From: Acidobacteriota bacterium
Lineage (GTDB): Bacteria > Acidobacteriota > Terriglobia > Acidiferrales > UBA7541
Direction of reading: 5' to 3'
Assembly (NCBI GenBank): GCA_016201285.1
Contig: JACQDE010000019.1
Span: 50,289 to 114,288, forward strand
DNA: 64,000 nt
Shown: in pieces, positions 1 to 9,354 of the stretch
Layout: every line of letters begins with the position of its first letter
Position numbering within the stretch: the stretch's first letter is position 1
Notes under the pieces: generated by a model
What the model saw: the letters and a program-made list of their open reading frames with translations, nothing else
The model's database searches: none
Told to the model about the DNA's origin: nothing
Translations under genes and position numbers: made by a program

Positions 1-1780
1 TCTGCCGCCGGCCTCTACACCGCGCCGGCCGCGGTGCCTTCGCCGGCGACGGTGACGGTGCGTGCCACCAGCGCCGCGGACAACACCAAGTCCGCTACGT
101 CCTCCGTCACGATTGCCGCGCCGGTGATTTCCGTGAGCGTGAACCCGGGCACGGCCAGCGTCTCCGCCAGCGGCAGCGTGCAGTTCAATGCCACGGTGAG
201 CGGCACGGCGAATCAGAGCGTCACTTGGACCGTGACCGGCGCGGGCTGCGCCGGCGCCGCCTGCGGCGCCATCTCCGCCGCGGGTTTCTATACCGCGCCG
301 GCCATTGCGCCCTTCCCGGCGAGCGTGACAGTGACCGCCACCAGCGTGGCGGACAACACCAAGTCCGCTATCGCCAGCGTGACCATCGTTGCCATCATCG
401 CCGTCGCCGTCAGTCCCAACTCGGCCACTGTGCTGACCGGCGCAACGCAACAGTTCACCGCCACCGTCACTGGCTCCGCCAACACCATCGTCACTTGGAG
501 CGTGTCCGGCTCCGGGTGCAGCGGGATCGCCTGCGGGACCGTCAGCGCCACGGGCCTCTACACCGCGCCGGGGGCAGTGCCTTCGCCCGCCACGGTCAGC
601 GTCACGGCGACGAGCGTGGCCGACGGCACTAAGTCCGCTTCCGCCACGGTCACCGTGGCCGCGCCTATTTCCGTCAGCGTGGCGCCCGCCATCGTCAGTC
701 TAGTCACCAGCCAGAGCCAGCAGTTCACCGCCACCGTCAGCGGCACCACGAACCAGACGGTCACGTGGAGCGTGAACGGCGTCGTGGGCGGCAATGCCGC
801 CAACGGCACGATCAGCCCCTCCGGCTTCTATCGCGCCCCGGCGCTCGTGCCGACGCCAAACACCATCACCATCACCGCCACCAGCGCCGCCGACTCGACA
901 AAGACCGCTTCGGCCACGGTGACGATTACTTCGCCGCCGGTGGGCGTGCTCGTCTTCGTCTTCCCGAAGAACCGCAACCTGCCCATCGGGCGCACGCAGC
1001 AGTTCACCGCGGAAGTGATCCGCGCACCCAACAACGCCGTCAACTGGACCATTGGCGGAACTGGCTGCGCCGGTGCGGGCAACCCCTGCGGCACGATCAG
1101 CGCGACGGGCCTCTACACGCCGCCGGCCACACCTCCGGCGCCGGCCAGCATCACCATCACCGCCACCAGCCAGGTGGACGCGACCGCCTCGCAGACAGTG
1201 AACGCGAAGATCGTGGTGGGCGTCAGCATTTCGCCGTCCTCGGCGAAGCTCAATCCGAAGGGCACGCAACAGTTCACGGCCGCGATTGCCGGCTCGGCGA
1301 ACACCAGCGTCACTTGGGCCGTGGTCGGCAGCGGGTGTTCCTTGCCCGGCAACCCGTGCGGCACGATTTCCGCCACCGGCCTCTACACAGCGCCCAGCTT
1401 CGTGCCGCGCCCGGGCATGTTCACCATCACCTCTACCAGCGCCGCTGATCCCACCGAACCGGGCGTCGCCACCATCGAGATCTTGCCCGCCAGCGTGCAA
1501 ATCTCTCCGGCCACCGTGCAGGTGTTGCCCGGCGGGCAGATGCAGTTCATCGCCGTGACTAACATCTACCCGCCGCCGGTTTCCACCCAGCCGGTTCTTA
1601 CCTGGTCAGTGAATGGCGTCGTGGGCGGCAATGCCACCCTCGGCACGATTTCAACATCCGGGCTCTACATCGCCCCGCAGACAGTTCCTACGCCCGCCAG
1701 CATCACTGTGGCCGCCGCCAGCACGGTCACGCCGACGACGACTGCCAGCTCGACGGTCACCATCGGCGCGCCCACCGGCG
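1..1780 (+). repeat. Six complete and one partial tandem Ig-like repeat units in the coding sequence
   Basis: Each unit is about 88-96 codons and follows the order: VSVSP-like strand, QQFTA, a T/NQSVTWSV strand, a Gly/Cys loop (GCxGxxCG or VNGVVGGNA), GTISATGLYTAP, then PSPATVTVTATSxAD. The Cys pair is present in units 1, 2, 4 and 5. It is replaced by the Cys-free VNGVVGGNA loop in units 3 and 6, so two loop types interchange. Unit 0 is cut by the window edge. Confidence 0.9.
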
Positions 1781-4700
1781 CCAGCCCTGTGACCCTGCTT
1801 CCGAGTCTCCAGAAGGTACGGCCCTACGATGTCCCCACGGGCGCCGCCACGCTCACGGTCACTGCCGCCGGGAACCAGTACGCCTCCTGGCAGGTGCTTA
1901 TCGAGGGCCGCAACGAAGACCTCACCGGCGTGGACGTCACACTGAGCGACTTCACCGACACCAGCGGCAACCGCATCACCGCGGCCAGCAACGCCGTCAT
2001 CTATCTCGAGAAATTCATCAACGTGCCCTACGTCTCGCGTGCGCAGAGCGTGCCGGGCGAATGGCCCGATCCACTGGTCCCGAAGAAGGACCCGTTCGCC
2101 AACGAGGTCCGCAACGCCTTCCCGTTCGGCGTGAACCGCATCTCGCCGGCCCACAAAATCTATCCGCGCTTGGCGGGCGACACAGTGAATACCGGCATGG
2201 GCGACGGGCGTGTGGCCCCCGGCGGCGTCTCCACGGCCAGCAGCTTCCGTTTCTTCGTGGTCACTATTGACCGCGCCGGTACGATTGGCGCAGGCTCCGC
2301 CACCTTCAAGTGGTCCAACGACGGCGGCGTCACGTTCCAGCAAATCAACCAGCCCATCCCCAACTCCAACGCTATCCCGCTCTCCGATGGCGTGACCATT
2401 GCCTTCCAGCCCGGCACCGTCACCGGCGTCACCGACTTCAACGTCGGCGATACCTACTGGATCTTCGCCGGGCCCATCCGCCAGCAGCCCGTGTGGATCG
2501 ATCTCTTCGTCCCCAGCACTGCGCCGGCCGGCGCCTACACCGGCACCGTGACCGTGATGCGCAGCGGCAAGACCAACGTGACCCTGACCGTCACCTTGAA
2601 CGTGAAGAATTTCGTGTTGCCGGTCAGCTCCTCCATTCCCGCGTTCTTCGGCATGAACTGGACGAGCCTGCTCAACGCCCATTACCTGGCCACGTCCGGC
2701 TCGCAGACGCTGGCGCTCGGGCAGCTCTACGGCCAGGCCTGCCTGATCAATCGCATCAGTTGCGACACGGTCAGCAATTTCCAGCCGGTCTTCACTTTCA
2801 ACCCGGATGGGTCCATCGCAACCTTCGATTACAGCACCTTTGACCAGGCCACCGGGCCGCTCGCCAACGGCACCATCACGCCGCGCAACGAGCAATTGAG
2901 CCTGATCCGCCTGCCGCGCGTCGGCTCCACCGCCAGCCAGCAGTACTTCGCCACGCAGCATATGCTCGGCGAATTCGGTCGCCGCGGCTGGCGCGCCCGA
3001 GCCTTTGATTTCAGCTACGATGAGCCGGTCACCTCTTCCGACTTCCTGGCCGCGATGGACCGCGTCAGCCTGGTCCGTGCGGTGGACCCGCTGCTCCGCG
3101 CCACCGTGACCGCGGACATCTCCAAGTTCAATTACAACCTGATCGGCTATAACAACGTCTGGACGCCCAACTGGACCACGCTGGAGAATAAGGAATTCTT
3201 CAGCGGCCCGAATCCCTCGGCGCGCGCCTTCTACGACGCGCCGCTCGCCACTGGCGACGAGCTCTGGTGGTACGAATCCTGCCTGACCCACGGCTGCGGC
3301 TCCACCGGCGCCTCGCCGCAGCACGACAACTATCCCAACTTCAACGTGGATGTCCCGGCACTCTTCAACCGCTCTTGGGGTTTCTCCGCCATTCAGCCGT
3401 ATGGAGTCACCGGCCTGTTCGGCCAGAACGCCGTGCTTGCCTACTCGCGCTTCTTCCAGATGGCGGCGCCGCGCGTGGACGTCTGGGACAGCGTGTACTA
3501 CCTCGGCGGCAACGGCGATGGCACGCTCTTCTATCCGGGCCGCCCGAGCGATATCGGCGGCACGACGCACGTCCCGGTCGAATCGCTCCGCCTGAAGATG
3601 ATCCGCGACGCCCTGGTGGATCAGGAGGTTGCCATCTTCCTCCAGAACCGCGGCGACGGCCCGTTCGTGGCCGACACCATCTTCCAGGAGGCCAAGAACC
3701 TCACGTCGGTGCTGGCCGACCCGAACCTGTTCGTTTCGAGCAGCCGCGCGCTGATCAACCAGGCCGGCTCGCCACCGCTGCCGCCGCCCATCAACGTACC
3801 CGCCGCGGGCGGATGCTACACCGATCCCGTCACCGGCAACCGCGTCTGCCGCGTCACCGACCGCGCGCTGTGCGCCCGCGCTGCGCACCACTTCTATTCC
3901 TATTGGCCCATCTGGAACCAGACCGGCACGCACATGATCGTGGAGTGCCTCAGCTGGTCGGGCGCTCCATTGGCTTCGTCCACAGCCATCCTCGTCCGTG
4001 ATTCGGATCTCGCGGTGCTGGGAAATGTGCTGGCGGGTATGCCTGCGGGAGTCAGCCTGAAAACAAGCAATCTGTTTTGGGCGTGGAACAATCCAAACAA
4101 ATTCTTCGGCTACGGCACCGGTGCATCCAAGACGCAGTTGTGGGAATGGAACCCATTTACGAAGACGGGCGCGCTGATCAAGGATTTCGCGGGCTTGACG
4201 TTCTTCGGCCGATCGCTTACGAGCATTACGCTTTCGTACGTCAGTTTCGACGATAACTATTTCCTGCTCGAAGGCAACGACACCACAGGTCTCACCACAA
4301 TCCTGTTTGTTTACGATCGCCTGGCAAATACCGTTCTGATGCCAGGGCTGGATCTGAACCAGTTCCCCTACTACGACGAGTCGGTGATGACCAAGGCCAA
4401 CAAGCCCTATGTGCGCGCAAACGACTCGAGCAACATTCCGCAGGCCTGGGTTTACAGCCTGGACTTTACGACAAAGATTCGACCCTCCGAAGGCGGGCAT
4501 CACGCCCACGGTTTGCTGCCGAACGGCACGCCCGTTCTCACCAAGGCATCTTCCAACCGGAGCTGCCCAGCCGGATCAATTTCCGGAGTTCCGGGAAGCA
4601 GCTGGAAGCCGACCGCCGTCGTGGTCGACGAAACCGTGGACACCACGGGAGCGGGCCAGAATGCGGATCCGCTCGCTTCGGTGTTCCTCAAGTTGGGCTG

Positions 4701-5049
4701 CGGCGTGCCGGGCCAGCACAACTTTGACCACTGGTCCTGGAACAACACCCAGAAAGACCGCTTCTTCAATTCGAGCCTGAGCTACAGCGGTTTTGCGTCC
4801 GACCCGATCGCCTTTGGCATTCTCCGCTTCCGGCTGCAATTCAATGCCCTGGGCAACATCACCGGCGATCAGATTGACCTGCTTGCCCATCATCGCTCGG
4901 ACGACACCAAGTACGGCTACTTCGCTAAGCCGCGCGCCAGTTGCAACCAGCAGGGCTCGCGCTGCATCTTCTCCAGTACGATGACCATCCAAACCAACAA
5001 CCTGGACCCGCAAGAGCATCTCTATGTCGTGGATGGCTTCCCACCATAA
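1..5049 (+). CDS. Giant secreted Ig-repeat protein with DUF4091-like and propeller-like modules (5' truncated)
   Basis: The frame is open from base 1, so the true start lies before the window; at least 1682 codons are present. Three zones are visible. About 580 residues of tandem Ig-like repeats carry the signatures QQFTATVSG, VTWSV and SATGLYTAP. A middle module (about 1795-3780) begins near KVRPYDVPTG and contains GEWPDPLVPK, QPVWIDLFVPS, WWYESC-HGCG and GNGDGTLFYPGRP; it aligns along its length with the minus-strand gene at 6560-8632 (DUF4091/glycoside-hydrolase-like). A C-terminal module (about 3790-5049), with TGNRVCRVTDRALC, EGGHHAHG and LAHHRSDD, aligns along its length with the gene at 5155-6540. 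It is probably extracellular or surface attached, with the Ig repeats acting as spacer or adhesive arms. Catalytic function is not proven; a carbohydrate-active role is inferred from the DUF4091 similarity. Confidence 0.85.
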   Translation, partial: SAAGLYTAPAAVPSPATVTVRATSAADNTKSATSSVTIAAPVISVSVNPGTASVSASGSVQFNATVSGTANQSVTWTVTGAGCAGAACGAISAAGFYTAPAIAPFPASVTVTATSVADNTKSAIASVTIVAIIAVAVSPNSATVLTGATQQFTATVTGSANTIVTWSVSGSGCSGIACGTVSATGLYTAPGAVPSPATVSVTATSVADGTKSASATVTVAAPISVSVAPAIVSLVTSQSQQFTATVSGTTNQTVTWSVNGVVGGNAANGTISPSGFYRAPALVPTPNTITITATSAADSTKTASATVTITSPPVGVLVFVFPKNRNLPIGRTQQFTAEVIRAPNNAVNWTIGGTGCAGAGNPCGTISATGLYTPPATPPAPASITITATSQVDATASQTVNAKIVVGVSISPSSAKLNPKGTQQFTAAIAGSANTSVTWAVVGSGCSLPGNPCGTISATGLYTAPSFVPRPGMFTITSTSAADPTEPGVATIEILPASVQISPATVQVLPGGQMQFIAVTNIYPPPVSTQPVLTWSVNGVVGGNATLGTISTSGLYIAPQTVPTPASITVAAASTVTPTTTASSTVTIGAPTGASPVTLLPSLQKVRPYDVPTGAATLTVTAAGNQYASWQVLIEGRNEDLTGVDVTLSDFTDTSGNRITAASNAVIYLEKFINVPYVSRAQSVPGEWPDPLVPKKDPFANEVRNAFPFGVNRISPAHKIYPRLAGDTVNTGMGDGRVAPGGVSTASSFRFFVVTIDRAGTIGAGSATFKWSNDGGVTFQQINQPIPNSNAIPLSDGVTIAFQPGTVTGVTDFNVGDTYWIFAGPIRQQPVWIDLFVPSTAPAGAYTGTVTVMRSGKTNVTLTVTLNVKNFVLPVSSSIPAFFGMNWTSLLNAHYLATSGSQTLALGQLYGQACLINRISCDTVSNFQPVFTFNPDGSIATFDYSTFDQATGPLANGTITPRNEQLSLIRLPRVGSTASQQYFATQHMLGEFGRRGWRARAFDFSYDEPVTSSDFLAAMDRVSLVRAVDPLLRATVTADISKFNYNLIGYNNVWTPNWTTLENKEFFSGPNPSARAFYDAPLATGDELWWYESCLTHGCGSTGASPQHDNYPNFNVDVPALFNRSWGFSAIQPYGVTGLFGQNAVLAYSRFFQMAAPRVDVWDSVYYLGGNGDGTLFYPGRPSDIGGTTHVPVESLRLKMIRDALVDQEVAIFLQNRGDGPFVADTIFQEAKNLTSVLADPNLFVSSSRALINQAGSPPLPPPINVPAAGGCYTDPVTGNRVCRVTDRALCARAAHHFYSYWPIWNQTGTHMIVECLSWSGAPLASSTAILVRDSDLAVLGNVLAGMPAGVSLKTSNLFWAWNNPNKFFGYGTGASKTQLWEWNPFTKTGALIKDFAGLTFFGRSLTSITLSYVSFDDNYFLLEGNDTTGLTTILFVYDRLANTVLMPGLDLNQFPYYDESVMTKANKPYVRANDSSNIPQAWVYSLDFTTKIRPSEGGHHAHGLLPNGTPVLTKASSNRSCPAGSISGVPGSSWKPTAVVVDETVDTTGAGQNADPLASVFLKLGCGVPGQHNFDHWSWNNTQKDRFFNSSLSYSGFASDPIAFGILRFRLQFNALGNITGDQIDLLAHHRSDDTKYGYFAKPRASCNQQGSRCIFSSTMTIQTNNLDPQEHLYVVDGFPP

Positions 5050-5069
5050 ACCCATGGAAGCAGACCAGC

Positions 5070-5089
5070 GGGGCCGGACGGCCGGCCCC
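5070..5089. other. Perfect GC-rich hairpin after the giant gene
   Basis: Eight-base arms GGGGCCGG and CCGGCCCC flank ACGG, 20 bases after the stop codon at 5049. No T-run follows on either strand, so it is not a classical intrinsic terminator. It may stabilise the mRNA end or terminate with a factor. It sits between the giant gene and the ribosome-binding site of the next gene. Confidence 0.5.
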
Positions 5090-5154
5090 GTGGCGCAGGT
5101 GGAATTCTCTGGAGCGTCCCCCCTCCTTCGACGTTGAATCACGGAGGAATCCTC

Positions 5155-6540
5155 ATGAACAGATGGCTGGCCGCAGTGCTGTTGTCTCTCGTGCCCCTCT
5201 CTCTGCTCGCGCAGGAGCGCAAGGAAGAAGACCGCAGGGAAAAGCCGGATCGTCAGCCGAAGTTGCAGGCGATTACGTTGCCCGCCGTCGGCGGCTCCTA
5301 CGTGGATCCGAGCACCGGCAACCGCATCTGGCGCGTGAGCGACCGCGGCCTCTGCACCCGCGGCGCCAAGCACTACTATTCTTACTGGCCGGTGTGGAAC
5401 GCGGACGGCTCGCATCTGCTCGTCGAGTGTCAGGGCTGGCTCGGCAGCCGCGACTCTTCCACCATCCTGCTTGTGCGCGATAAGGATTTGAAGGTCGTCG
5501 GCGATGCCCTCGGCAGTGCCCGCAGTTTCAACAAGGGCCATCTCTTCTGGTCGTGGAAAGATCCTCAGGCTTTCTACGCCTTCCGCGATTCCGAAGTCTG
5601 GAAGTGGAACCCCTTTTCCGGAAAAGGCTCCCGCATCGCTAGCCTGGACAATCTCAAGGTGGGCGAATCCTCCGTTCGCTCCATCGTGCTCGCGTACGTG
5701 AGTTTCGACGACCGCTACCTGCTCCTCGAACTGCAAGGGCCAAACCTGCGCCGCCAGAAACCCAACCCGCACGACACGCTCGGTCTGCTGACCTACGACA
5801 TGCAAGCTGGAAAAGTGGCCGGGCTGCTCGACATCACGACCTGGCGTTTCTACGACGAAGCGGTCTTCACCAAGGACAATCATGTATGGGTGCGCATGAC
5901 CGACGACGCCGGCGCACCGCAGAGCTTGCGCTTCTCGCTCGATTTCAGCGAGCGCAACCGCGTCGCCGAAGGCGGCCACCACGCCCACGGGATCCTGCCC
6001 GATGGCTCGCCCGTGGCGGTGAAGGAAGCCAGCAACCGCGATTGCCCGCCCGGTTCGCCCAGCGGCAATCCCAACGATAAGGAGTACCCGGCGAAAGGCT
6101 GGAAGCCCACCGCCGTCCTGCTGGACCCGCGCGTGGATACCGCCGGAGCGGAGCGCAACGCTCCGATTGCTTCCATCCTCTTCAAGCTCGGCTGCCAGAT
6201 CAAGGGCCAGCACGAGTTTAGCCATTTTTCCTGGAACAACTCTCAGCCCGACGTGTTTTTCGGGGAAACGTGGAGCTACGGCTCCGCGGAAGGCAATCCG
6301 ATTGCCGACGCCATCATCCGCGTGCGGTTGAAGTTCGATGGCGGGGGGAAAATCAGCGGCGACGAGATTGACGTGCTCGCGCACCACCGCTCGGACAAGA
6401 GACACGGATATTGGGCCACCCCGCGCGTCTCCTGCAACCAGCAGGGTACCCGCTGCCTCTTTGCCAGTGCCATGTCGAACGGCGCGAACGACTCCGATGG
6501 CGGGCCGAACCTGTACATCGTAGACGTGCCGAAGCGTTAG
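5155..6540 (+). CDS. Secreted propeller-like protein, paralogue of the giant protein's C-terminal module
   Basis: 461 residues. The ATG at 5155 is chosen because GGAGG (5143-5147) lies 7 bases upstream and it starts a clean signal peptide (MNRWLAAVLLSLVPLSLLAQ). The upstream in-frame ATG at 5134 precedes that site. Repeated blade-like patterns (WPVWNADGSHLLVE, YVSFDDRYLLLE) resemble beta-propellers such as the oligogalacturonate-lyase class, but this is a weak fold-level guess. Conserved with the giant protein are DPSTGNRIWRVSD, EGGHHAHG, NRDCPPGS, FSWNN and LAHHRSD. The His clusters could bind metal or form an active site. It lies 105 bases after the giant gene and converges on the DUF4091 gene with a 19-base gap. 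Exact function unknown. Confidence 0.85.
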   Translation: MNRWLAAVLLSLVPLSLLAQERKEEDRREKPDRQPKLQAITLPAVGGSYVDPSTGNRIWRVSDRGLCTRGAKHYYSYWPVWNADGSHLLVECQGWLGSRDSSTILLVRDKDLKVVGDALGSARSFNKGHLFWSWKDPQAFYAFRDSEVWKWNPFSGKGSRIASLDNLKVGESSVRSIVLAYVSFDDRYLLLELQGPNLRRQKPNPHDTLGLLTYDMQAGKVAGLLDITTWRFYDEAVFTKDNHVWVRMTDDAGAPQSLRFSLDFSERNRVAEGGHHAHGILPDGSPVAVKEASNRDCPPGSPSGNPNDKEYPAKGWKPTAVLLDPRVDTAGAERNAPIASILFKLGCQIKGQHEFSHFSWNNSQPDVFFGETWSYGSAEGNPIADAIIRVRLKFDGGGKISGDEIDVLAHHRSDKRHGYWATPRVSCNQQGTRCLFASAMSNGANDSDGGPNLYIVDVPKR

Positions 6541-6559
6541 GGTCGTTCGGGGATTGCGT

Positions 6560-8632
6560 TTAGCGGGGGGAGTCTGCCGGCGGTGATTTCTCCGCGATAC
6601 GACGCGCGAGCGTGCGGCGCAGCGCCACCCACGCCTGCGGGTCGGCGGACCAGTGGCGGGCGTCCTGCGCCACGCGCTTCACTTCCTGCCGCAGAAATTC
6701 CTCTTGCCCCAGTTTTCGCAGAAGGTAAGCATACTCCGCATCGATGAAGGAGTCGCGAATCATCTTCAGCCGCAGCGATTCAATGGCGATGTGGTGCTGG
6801 CCGCCGATCTGTTCCGGCCGGCCCGGATAGAACAGCGTGCCGTCGCCGTTCCCACCGAAGTAGTAGATGCTTTCCCAGGGATCGGCCGGGCGCGGAGTCT
6901 TATCCCAGTTGTAGTGCAGCGCAAAGACCGTATCCCAGTAGAGCACGCCGGAGACGTCGTAGGTCACCGCGCTGAGCAGGCCGAACACGCGATTAGCCGC
7001 GCCGGAAGCGTCCACCATGGTGCTGGGCCAGCCGGTGTCTTGTGCAGCGCGGCCTTCGCCGCCGCAACCGTGGCTCATACATGACTGGTACCACCAGAGC
7101 GTGTCGCCCGCCTTCAGCCGCGCGTTGTAGTCCGCCCGCGGCTGCATCTTCCCCCAAAGCCACGACTGCACCGGAAAATCCGACGGCGTCGCAAAGGAAT
7201 TCACCAACGGACACCAGCGGGTAACAATGCCGAACAGCGCATCGTTGAGCTGCGTGGTCGCCAGCCGCGGAATCTGCGGCTCCGCGTCGCGGACGCGCCG
7301 GCCGCGCACACGCAGTTGCTCGAAGTCCTGCAGGCTGTGCGGCTCGTCGAAGCTGTAGTCGAACAGGCGGTCGAACCAGCCGCGCTCGCGGGCGTGCTTC
7401 GCGAAATCCTTCACCACGCTCGCAAATTGTGCGTCGTTCAAGCCGGCGAACTTCGGCAGCCGCAGCGACGTCCATCGCGCGCCGCGCGGCGTGCCCTGGC
7501 CGTCCATGAACGCAGCGGCCGCTCGGTCCAGCCGCGAGTAGTCCGTGCGCGCGATGGAGCCGTCCGGCTTGAATTCGTACGCCGGCGCGAAGTCCCGCAG
7601 GCCGTCAATGGTGATGGAGTTGCGCAGCGCCGCGCGCGCGTAGGACTGCATCAGCTCGAGCGATTGCTGTTCGCTCGCCTTTCCGCCGAAGTGCGCTGCG
7701 GCCACGCCGCTCGAGGTGAAACCGAAAAAACTCGCCAGCGTGAACGTCGAGGGAATCGCAAAGTTCAGGACTTCGATGGAGAGCGGCAGCCGCAACGCCG
7801 CGCCGCCCGCCTTGACGCGGACTTGGCCGGCGTAGGTGCCGGGCGCGGCATCCGCGGGCACTTGCACGTCCACCCAGACGGGCTGGTGACGCTGCGGCCC
7901 AGCAAAGATCCAGAATTCGTCCCCGGCGAGAAAATCGTTGCCGAGGCCGGCGCCGCGGAAGGCCACGCTGACGCCCTGCTCGAGCGCCGCCGGCTTCCGC
8001 GAAGTGGTGCGCGCCGCGGACGGCGTCGCCGGGCCCGGCTCGCTCCACCACTCGAAGGTGGCCGTGCCCAGCGGCCCGGGGCGCACAATTCGCACCACGT
8101 AGCGCTTCGGCGTCCCGCCGGAGTAATGCCCGCCGGCAACGGCATCACCATCACTCCGCGGGAGTGAAAGCGTCCGGCCTTTTTCCGCGGGATACCACTT
8201 GTATGCGCGCGAGATGCGGCGCAGGTCGTAGGGGAAGGCGTTGCGCCGCTCACCGTACTCTGGGTCCACCTTCGGAATCAGCGGGTCGGGCCACTCGCCG
8301 AAGTCTCCCTCCACGTTCGAGCGGTAGAAGATGTTGAGGAACTCTTCGCGGTAGATGATCACGTTGGCCGCGGGAATCCGCGACGCTCCGCGGGCGAACC
8401 CGGAGACGTCCACATCCACGCCCGGGCAGTCCTCGCCGGACGCGGTCACCACCACTTGAAAAGAGCAGATTTCGTTCCGCGCGCAGACCAGCGACGCCGA
8501 CGACGACGGGAGCGCGCCGTACGGCCGGACCTTGACCGGGCCTTCGATGATTCGCGCGGAGCAGCGGGGTTGCGCGGGAATCGCGCCCGCCGCGAGGAGA
8601 AAAACCGCCAGGCATGACTGCAAGGCGCGCAC
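6560..8632 (-). CDS. Secreted DUF4091 (glycoside-hydrolase-like) protein
   Basis: 690 residues from the GTG at 8632, which begins a typical signal peptide (VRALQSCLAVFLLAAGAIPAQ) and has GGCGG 7 bases upstream. The longer ATG at 8701 would overlap the previous gene and bury the signal sequence. Family features are KVRPYGALP, GEWPDPLIPK, QPVWVDVQVPADAAPGTYAG (a beta-sandwich strand), FDYSFDEP, WWYQSC and GNGDGTLFYPGRPE followed by ESLRLKMIRD. The SFDEP acidic pair is a plausible catalytic site by analogy with TIM-barrel hydrolases. It is the last gene of the minus-strand polysaccharide block, 23 bases after a glycosyltransferase, suggesting it trims or processes the polymer. Its closest visible relative is the central module of the giant protein at 1-5049. 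Confidence 0.85.
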   Translation of the reverse strand: MRALQSCLAVFLLAAGAIPAQPRCSARIIEGPVKVRPYGALPSSSASLVCARNEICSFQVVVTASGEDCPGVDVDVSGFARGASRIPAANVIIYREEFLNIFYRSNVEGDFGEWPDPLIPKVDPEYGERRNAFPYDLRRISRAYKWYPAEKGRTLSLPRSDGDAVAGGHYSGGTPKRYVVRIVRPGPLGTATFEWWSEPGPATPSAARTTSRKPAALEQGVSVAFRGAGLGNDFLAGDEFWIFAGPQRHQPVWVDVQVPADAAPGTYAGQVRVKAGGAALRLPLSIEVLNFAIPSTFTLASFFGFTSSGVAAAHFGGKASEQQSLELMQSYARAALRNSITIDGLRDFAPAYEFKPDGSIARTDYSRLDRAAAAFMDGQGTPRGARWTSLRLPKFAGLNDAQFASVVKDFAKHARERGWFDRLFDYSFDEPHSLQDFEQLRVRGRRVRDAEPQIPRLATTQLNDALFGIVTRWCPLVNSFATPSDFPVQSWLWGKMQPRADYNARLKAGDTLWWYQSCMSHGCGGEGRAAQDTGWPSTMVDASGAANRVFGLLSAVTYDVSGVLYWDTVFALHYNWDKTPRPADPWESIYYFGGNGDGTLFYPGRPEQIGGQHHIAIESLRLKMIRDSFIDAEYAYLLRKLGQEEFLRQEVKRVAQDARHWSADPQAWVALRRTLARRIAEKSPPADSPR

Positions 8633-8655
8633 GATGGCACCGCCCGCGAGGAATT

Positions 8656-9354
8656 TCAGGATGTGAACCGGATGCGCAGCAAGTGCTTCAGGTAGCGCCA
8701 CACCTGCGCCGGGCCCATTTTGCTGCCGCCGTGGGTCCGCTCTTCGAACGTGTACGGCACTTCCGCGGCCTTTTCGTAATTGCCGCGCGCCAGCACTTCC
8801 AGCAGGATCTTGTAGCCCAGCGGCTTCAGCGTCCGGCCTTCGATCACCGAGCGGCGCAGCAGGAAAAATCCGGACATGGGGTCCTTTACGCGGCGGATTC
8901 TTCCGGGCAGCAGGATGGTGGCCATCACCGTGGCCGTCCAGGAAATGATGCGCCGGCGGAATTTCCAGTCGCTCACGCTGCCCTGCTCAACGTAGCGGCT
9001 GGCGATGGCCATCTGCGCGCTGCCGCTGCGCATCGGCTCGAGAAGCTTCAAGAGGTGTTCCGGCGGGTGTTGCAGGTCGCCGTCCATGACGCCCAGGATG
9101 TCGCCCTGCGCGACGCGCCAGCCGGCGAGCACGGCGGTGGAAAGGTCGCGCTCGTTCACGCGCACCACCAGCTTCAGCCACGGGCGCTCGGCCTGCAACC
9201 GGCGCACTTCGTCGGCCGTGCCGTCGGGACTGCTGTCGTCCACAATGATCAGTTCATAGACATCGCCGCTCGCGGCCAGCACTTTGCCGGTGCGTTCCAC
9301 CAGTTGTTCGATATTGGCGCGTTCTTTGTAAGTCGGGACGACGAGTGAGATCAC
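8656..9354 (-). CDS. GT2 glycosyltransferase, polyprenyl-phosphate mannose/glucose synthase type
   Basis: 232 residues from GTG 9354, with GGAG 8 bases upstream; the start overlaps the stop of the preceding gene (GTGA). An ATG at 9396 is possible but lacks a ribosome-binding site. It has the GT2 N-terminus ISLVVPTYKERANI, the nucleotide-binding VDDSSPDGT, the DxD-type MDGDLQHPPE and the DPMSGFFLLRR motif of dolichol-phosphate-mannose synthases. It lacks C-terminal GtrA-type membrane helices. The expected role is transfer of a sugar from a nucleotide donor to polyprenyl phosphate on the cytoplasmic face, for use by the membrane protein encoded just upstream. Confidence 0.88.
   Translation of the reverse strand: MISLVVPTYKERANIEQLVERTGKVLAASGDVYELIIVDDSSPDGTADEVRRLQAERPWLKLVVRVNERDLSTAVLAGWRVAQGDILGVMDGDLQHPPEHLLKLLEPMRSGSAQMAIASRYVEQGSVSDWKFRRRIISWTATVMATILLPGRIRRVKDPMSGFFLLRRSVIEGRTLKPLGYKILLEVLARGNYEKAAEVPYTFEERTHGGSKMGPAQVWRYLKHLLRIRFTS

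Noticed and set aside
1..1780. CRISPR-like array suggested by regularly spaced repeats
   Set aside because: Repeats are about 270 bases, in frame and translate to Ig-like domains; they are protein repeats.
1651..4509. 952-codon minus-strand open frame opposite the giant protein
   Set aside because: It is antisense to a clearly homologous coding region, lacks recognisable domains and has the Arg/Gly/Ala/His-rich makeup of high-GC shadow frames.
4576..6405. 609-codon minus-strand open frame opposite the propeller-like gene
   Set aside because: Spans two real plus-strand genes and their gap; composition typical of a shadow frame; no ribosome-binding site.
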